From UBA3940 sp964506005 (GTDB lineage Bacteria; Chloroflexota; Anaerolineae; Aggregatilineales; UBA3940), in the NCBI GenBank assembly GCA_964506005.1, contig CAZDLX010000014.1, positions 1-32,647 of the forward strand: 32,647 nucleotides of DNA, read 5' to 3'. Shown piece by piece: positions 30,617 through 32,647 of the stretch (within the stretch, counting starts at the first letter, position 1; each line of letters starts with the position of its first letter). Made by a program: the position numbers and the translations under genes. The notes below the pieces were generated by a model. The model did no database searches and was not told the origin of the DNA. It saw only the letters and a list, made by a program, of their open reading frames with translations.

Positions 30617-31329
30617 GCGGCTGCCTCTACCGCTGCAATGAAGCGGTAGCCCTGCCCGGTCACGGTTTCAATATAGGCCGAGTCGGCGGCGTCGTCGCCG
30701 AGCGCCCGGCGCAGCTCCGCGATGCGGGTGTCCACCGTGCGGGTGCCGGTCGGGTAGTCCCAGCCCCACACCGAGTCCAGCAGGCGGTCGCGCGTGATCA
30801 GCTCGTCGGGGTGGGTCATCAGGTACTCCAGCAGGGCGACGGCCTTCGGTGTGAGCATCAGCTCGACGCCGTCCACGAAGGCGCGGCGGCTGGCCCGGTC
30901 GAGCACCAGCCGGCCGGCGCGCAGGCGCTGTGCGGCGGACAGCGGCGGGGTGCCGGGCCGGGCGCGGCGCAGAATCGCGCGGATGCGGGCTACCAGCTCG
31001 TAGGGGTCGAACGGCTTGTTGAGGTAGTCGTCGGCGCCTTCTTCAATCGCCATCGCCCGCTCGGTGGCGCCGCCGACCTGGGTAAGCAGAATGACAGGCG
31101 TCCAGTTCTCCGCCTCGCGCAGACGGCGCAGCACCTCGCGCCCGTTCATCTGCGGCATCAGCACGTCGAGCACGATGAGGTCGGGCCGGAAGACGGCGAT
31201 CTGCGCCAGTGCGCTGACGCCGTCCGCCGCGACAGCCACTTCGAAGCCTGCGCGCTCCAGGAACGGAGAGAGGTTGGCGGTGATAGCCGCCTCGTCATCC
31301 ACCAGGATGACCCTGGGTCTGGCGTCCAT
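30613..31329 (-). CDS. OmpR-family response regulator
   Basis: 238 residues. The receiver domain has Asp11/Asp12 in LVDDE, the phosphorylated Asp55 in LIVLDVLMPQMNG, Thr83 and Lys105 in LNKPFDPYE. A winged-helix DNA-binding domain follows (about 140-235) with ITRDRLLDSVWGWDYPTGTR and TVDTRIAELRRALGDD, ending in GQGYRF. The start is ATG 31329 with no strong ribosome site upstream. It is the first gene of the pair. Its targets are unknown; the divergent lipoprotein gene at 31728 is a natural candidate. Confidence 0.94.
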   Translation of the reverse strand: MDARPRVILVDDEAAITANLSPFLERAGFEVAVAADGVSALAQIAVFRPDLIVLDVLMPQMNGREVLRRLREAENWTPVILLTQVGGATERAMAIEEGADDYLNKPFDPYELVARIRAILRRARPGTPPLSAAQRLRAGRLVLDRASRRAFVDGVELMLTPKAVALLEYLMTHPDELITRDRLLDSVWGWDYPTGTRTVDTRIAELRRALGDDAADSAYIETVTGQGYRFIAAVEAAA

Positions 31330-31460
31330 GGGGTGTGTACTCGCTTTCGGTGAGGATACAGCCTGACGGCTGCCCCTAGTTTACAGCAATTCGAGCGTGT
31401 GACGAACCACAGCGGCGAGGGAACCTGAGCGCGGCACTGTGCGTCTATGTAGGTGAAGAG

Positions 31461-31581
31461 CCCTCACCCCGTCTCAGACGGTGGCATCCTGCGGATGCTT
31501 CACCGCCTTCGACTCGCCCCTCTCCCACCGGGAGAGGGGCAGGCCTCGCGTGACGCAGTCGCGGCGGGGGCGGGGTGAGGG
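31461..31581. repeat. Palindromic element CCCTCACCCCG...CGGGGTGAGGG
   Basis: Perfect 11-bp terminal inverted repeats (31461-31471 and 31571-31581) enclose a hairpin GCCCCTCTCCC-ACC-GGGAGAGGGGC (31516-31540). No coding content. Same ends as the copy inside the YfhO-flippase gene. It lies between the divergent response regulator and lipoprotein genes; 31330-31460 shows nothing recognisable. Confidence 0.75.
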
Positions 31582-31604
31582 AGGTCGCCAGTTATCGCGC
31601 GGTT

Positions 31605-31641
31605 TGTTACCGGGTGGTAACATGCTGTCACAGGATTGACA
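31605..31641 (+). promoter_or_regulatory. Palindromic operator candidate and -35 box upstream of the lipoprotein gene
   Basis: TGTTACC-GGGT-GGTAACA (31605-31622) is a perfect 7-bp inverted repeat, 13 bases before TTGACA (31636-31641). A good -10 at standard spacing is not seen; TAGGAT near 31677 is too far. It may bind a regulator of the divergent region. Confidence 0.4.
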
Positions 31642-31727
31642 ACCCCCGGACACATCTCCGCACCAGAGGCGTGATAGGATAGGGTCGGAAGGCTTCCGTA
31701 GCAGCCTCCGGAGCAGGATGCGAGCAC

Positions 31728-32647
31728 ATGAGGCGAATTCTCAGGTTTCTTCCCGCGCTGATGATCGTCGCGATACCGGTGATTGCCTGCGGCGTGACCG
31801 CCGACCGGCTGCTGCCGCGTATCGACGCGGTGCTGGCTTCAGACGATGGGACGGCCGGCGTGGAAACCGCGCAGCCGGTCGATCCTGCTATTCATGCCTT
31901 CTACGTTGAACCGAGACGGGGTATCGCGGTGGGCGACAGCCTCACGGCGACATGGGAGAGTGCCGGCGGGCCGGTCGAGTTGTGCCTGGTGCAGCTCCTG
32001 CCCGCCGGCGGCTCCGAGCGGTGCTTCGACGGCCTGGCCGGGACCGGCTCGCTGGGCATTCGCGTGGACGAGAAGCTGGGCGGGCCGCTCGCGGTGCGTC
32101 TAGAGGTCGCGCCGGGGCAGCCAAACGCCGTCGCGGAGGCGGTCGAGATCGGCTACCAGTGCGACCACAGCTGGTTCACGGAGCCAGAGGTGGTCCACTG
32201 CCCGGAGACCGCGGTCTATATCACCCCCGCCGCTGCCCAACCCTACGAGCACGGCTGGCTGATCTGGGTGGACGAGCCGGGGCGCTACATCGCGCTGACG
32301 GACTCGCCCGTGTCGGAGGGCGGGGTGGAGAAGCGCTATCTCTCGGCGTGGGACCCGCTCATCCCCACGCGCGACACCGCCGAGAGCGTGACCCCGCCCG
32401 AGGGGCTGTATGCGCCGGTGAGCGGCTTCGGGCAGATCTGGCGCGGGGATGCCAGCGGCGCGGACGGCTACCGGGACCTGCTCGGCTGGGCGACTGCGCC
32501 CGAGTTCGGATATACGGCGCGCTACCAGTGCGACCGCTCCGAGACGCCCTGGCAGTACTGCTATGTGACTCACCCCGAGGGCTGGGTTGTGGTGCTGCAC
32601 CCGAATGGGTACTGGTACCCTGCAGACACGCTGCGCGGGGAGAGCTA
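31728..32647 (+). CDS. Lipoprotein, C-terminus beyond the window
   Basis: An open frame of 306 codons running off the end. It starts MRRILRFLPALMIVAIPVIAC, a signal peptide with lipobox VIAC, so the mature protein is lipid-anchored outside the membrane. The body is Trp-, Tyr- and Cys-containing beta-type sequence (IGYQCDHSWFTEPEVVHCPE and, later, ARYQCDRSETPWQYCYV), with two similar YQCD...W segments that may be repeats of one disulphide-bonded module. No family recognised. The ribosome site is weak (CAGGAT 10 bases before ATG). It is divergent from the OmpR-type regulator. Confidence 0.72.
   Translation, partial: MRRILRFLPALMIVAIPVIACGVTADRLLPRIDAVLASDDGTAGVETAQPVDPAIHAFYVEPRRGIAVGDSLTATWESAGGPVELCLVQLLPAGGSERCFDGLAGTGSLGIRVDEKLGGPLAVRLEVAPGQPNAVAEAVEIGYQCDHSWFTEPEVVHCPETAVYITPAAAQPYEHGWLIWVDEPGRYIALTDSPVSEGGVEKRYLSAWDPLIPTRDTAESVTPPEGLYAPVSGFGQIWRGDASGADGYRDLLGWATAPEFGYTARYQCDRSETPWQYCYVTHPEGWVVVLHPNGYWYPADTLRGES

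Overview
The window looks like a chromosomal segment of a high-GC member of the Chloroflexota, most likely Anaerolineae-like. This is an inference. It rests on four lipoproteins with Pro/Thr/Glu-rich linkers, a giant YfhO-type membrane protein, a YabE/RpfB-like G5-3D wall protein, a LexA-type motif of the GAAC-N4-GTTC class, and abundant intergenic palindromic repeats. No phage, IS transposase, CRISPR array or plasmid gene is visible. The gene content is housekeeping, envelope, stress and signalling.

Layout. 1-4.1 kb (minus strand): the first 15 codons of a flavodoxin, a CorC/TlyC-type CBS membrane protein, and an NB-ARC/TPR (STAND) ATPase, followed upstream by a hairpin-packed element (3920-4069). 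4.1-8.3 kb (minus): one very long gene fusing a YfhO-like membrane protein to a Wzx-type flippase, with a small palindromic repeat embedded in frame. 8.4-12.6 kb: a plus-strand lipoprotein converges on a G5/3D protein. Upstream of the latter are a complete SRP RNA gene with its promoter, two near-identical promoters carrying LexA-like boxes, and a VOC-family gene behind the second one. 12.6-16.3 kb: a lipoprotein, a nested 9-bp-unit palindrome, a minus-strand cluster of two paralogous SRPBCC proteins plus a WD40/PD40 protein, and tRNA-Ser(GGA) with its own terminator. 16.3-19.8 kb: cutA, a thioredoxin-reductase-like flavoprotein with an eroded NADPH motif, a pteridine-reductase-like SDR without its catalytic Tyr, a DUF2188 protein, and a DUF421 protein with an added zinc ribbon. 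19.9-26.3 kb: a GH13 glycosidase, a decayed methyltransferase, a large GAF-PAS histidine kinase, a ChaB-like protein and a lipoprotein. 26.4-32.6 kb: small stress-type proteins, two membrane or protease genes, a DHFR-family protein, an OmpR-type two-component pair, and the start of a further lipoprotein.

Themes. (1) Envelope and stress: lipoproteins, M48 protease, G5/3D protein, YfhO-flippase and small stress proteins. (2) At least two candidate regulons can be read from promoters: a LexA-like pair at 11.85 and 12.07 kb, and an ECF-sigma-like set (GGAyTTTTTT, 17 bp, TA-rich -10) in front of three small genes. (3) Palindromic repeat families sit at gene ends, and once inside a gene: 9-bp CAC-unit palindromes, CCCTCACCCC/GGGGTGAGGG elements, and a hairpin array with inverted hairpin ends. 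All calls come from reading the sequence; no database search was run.
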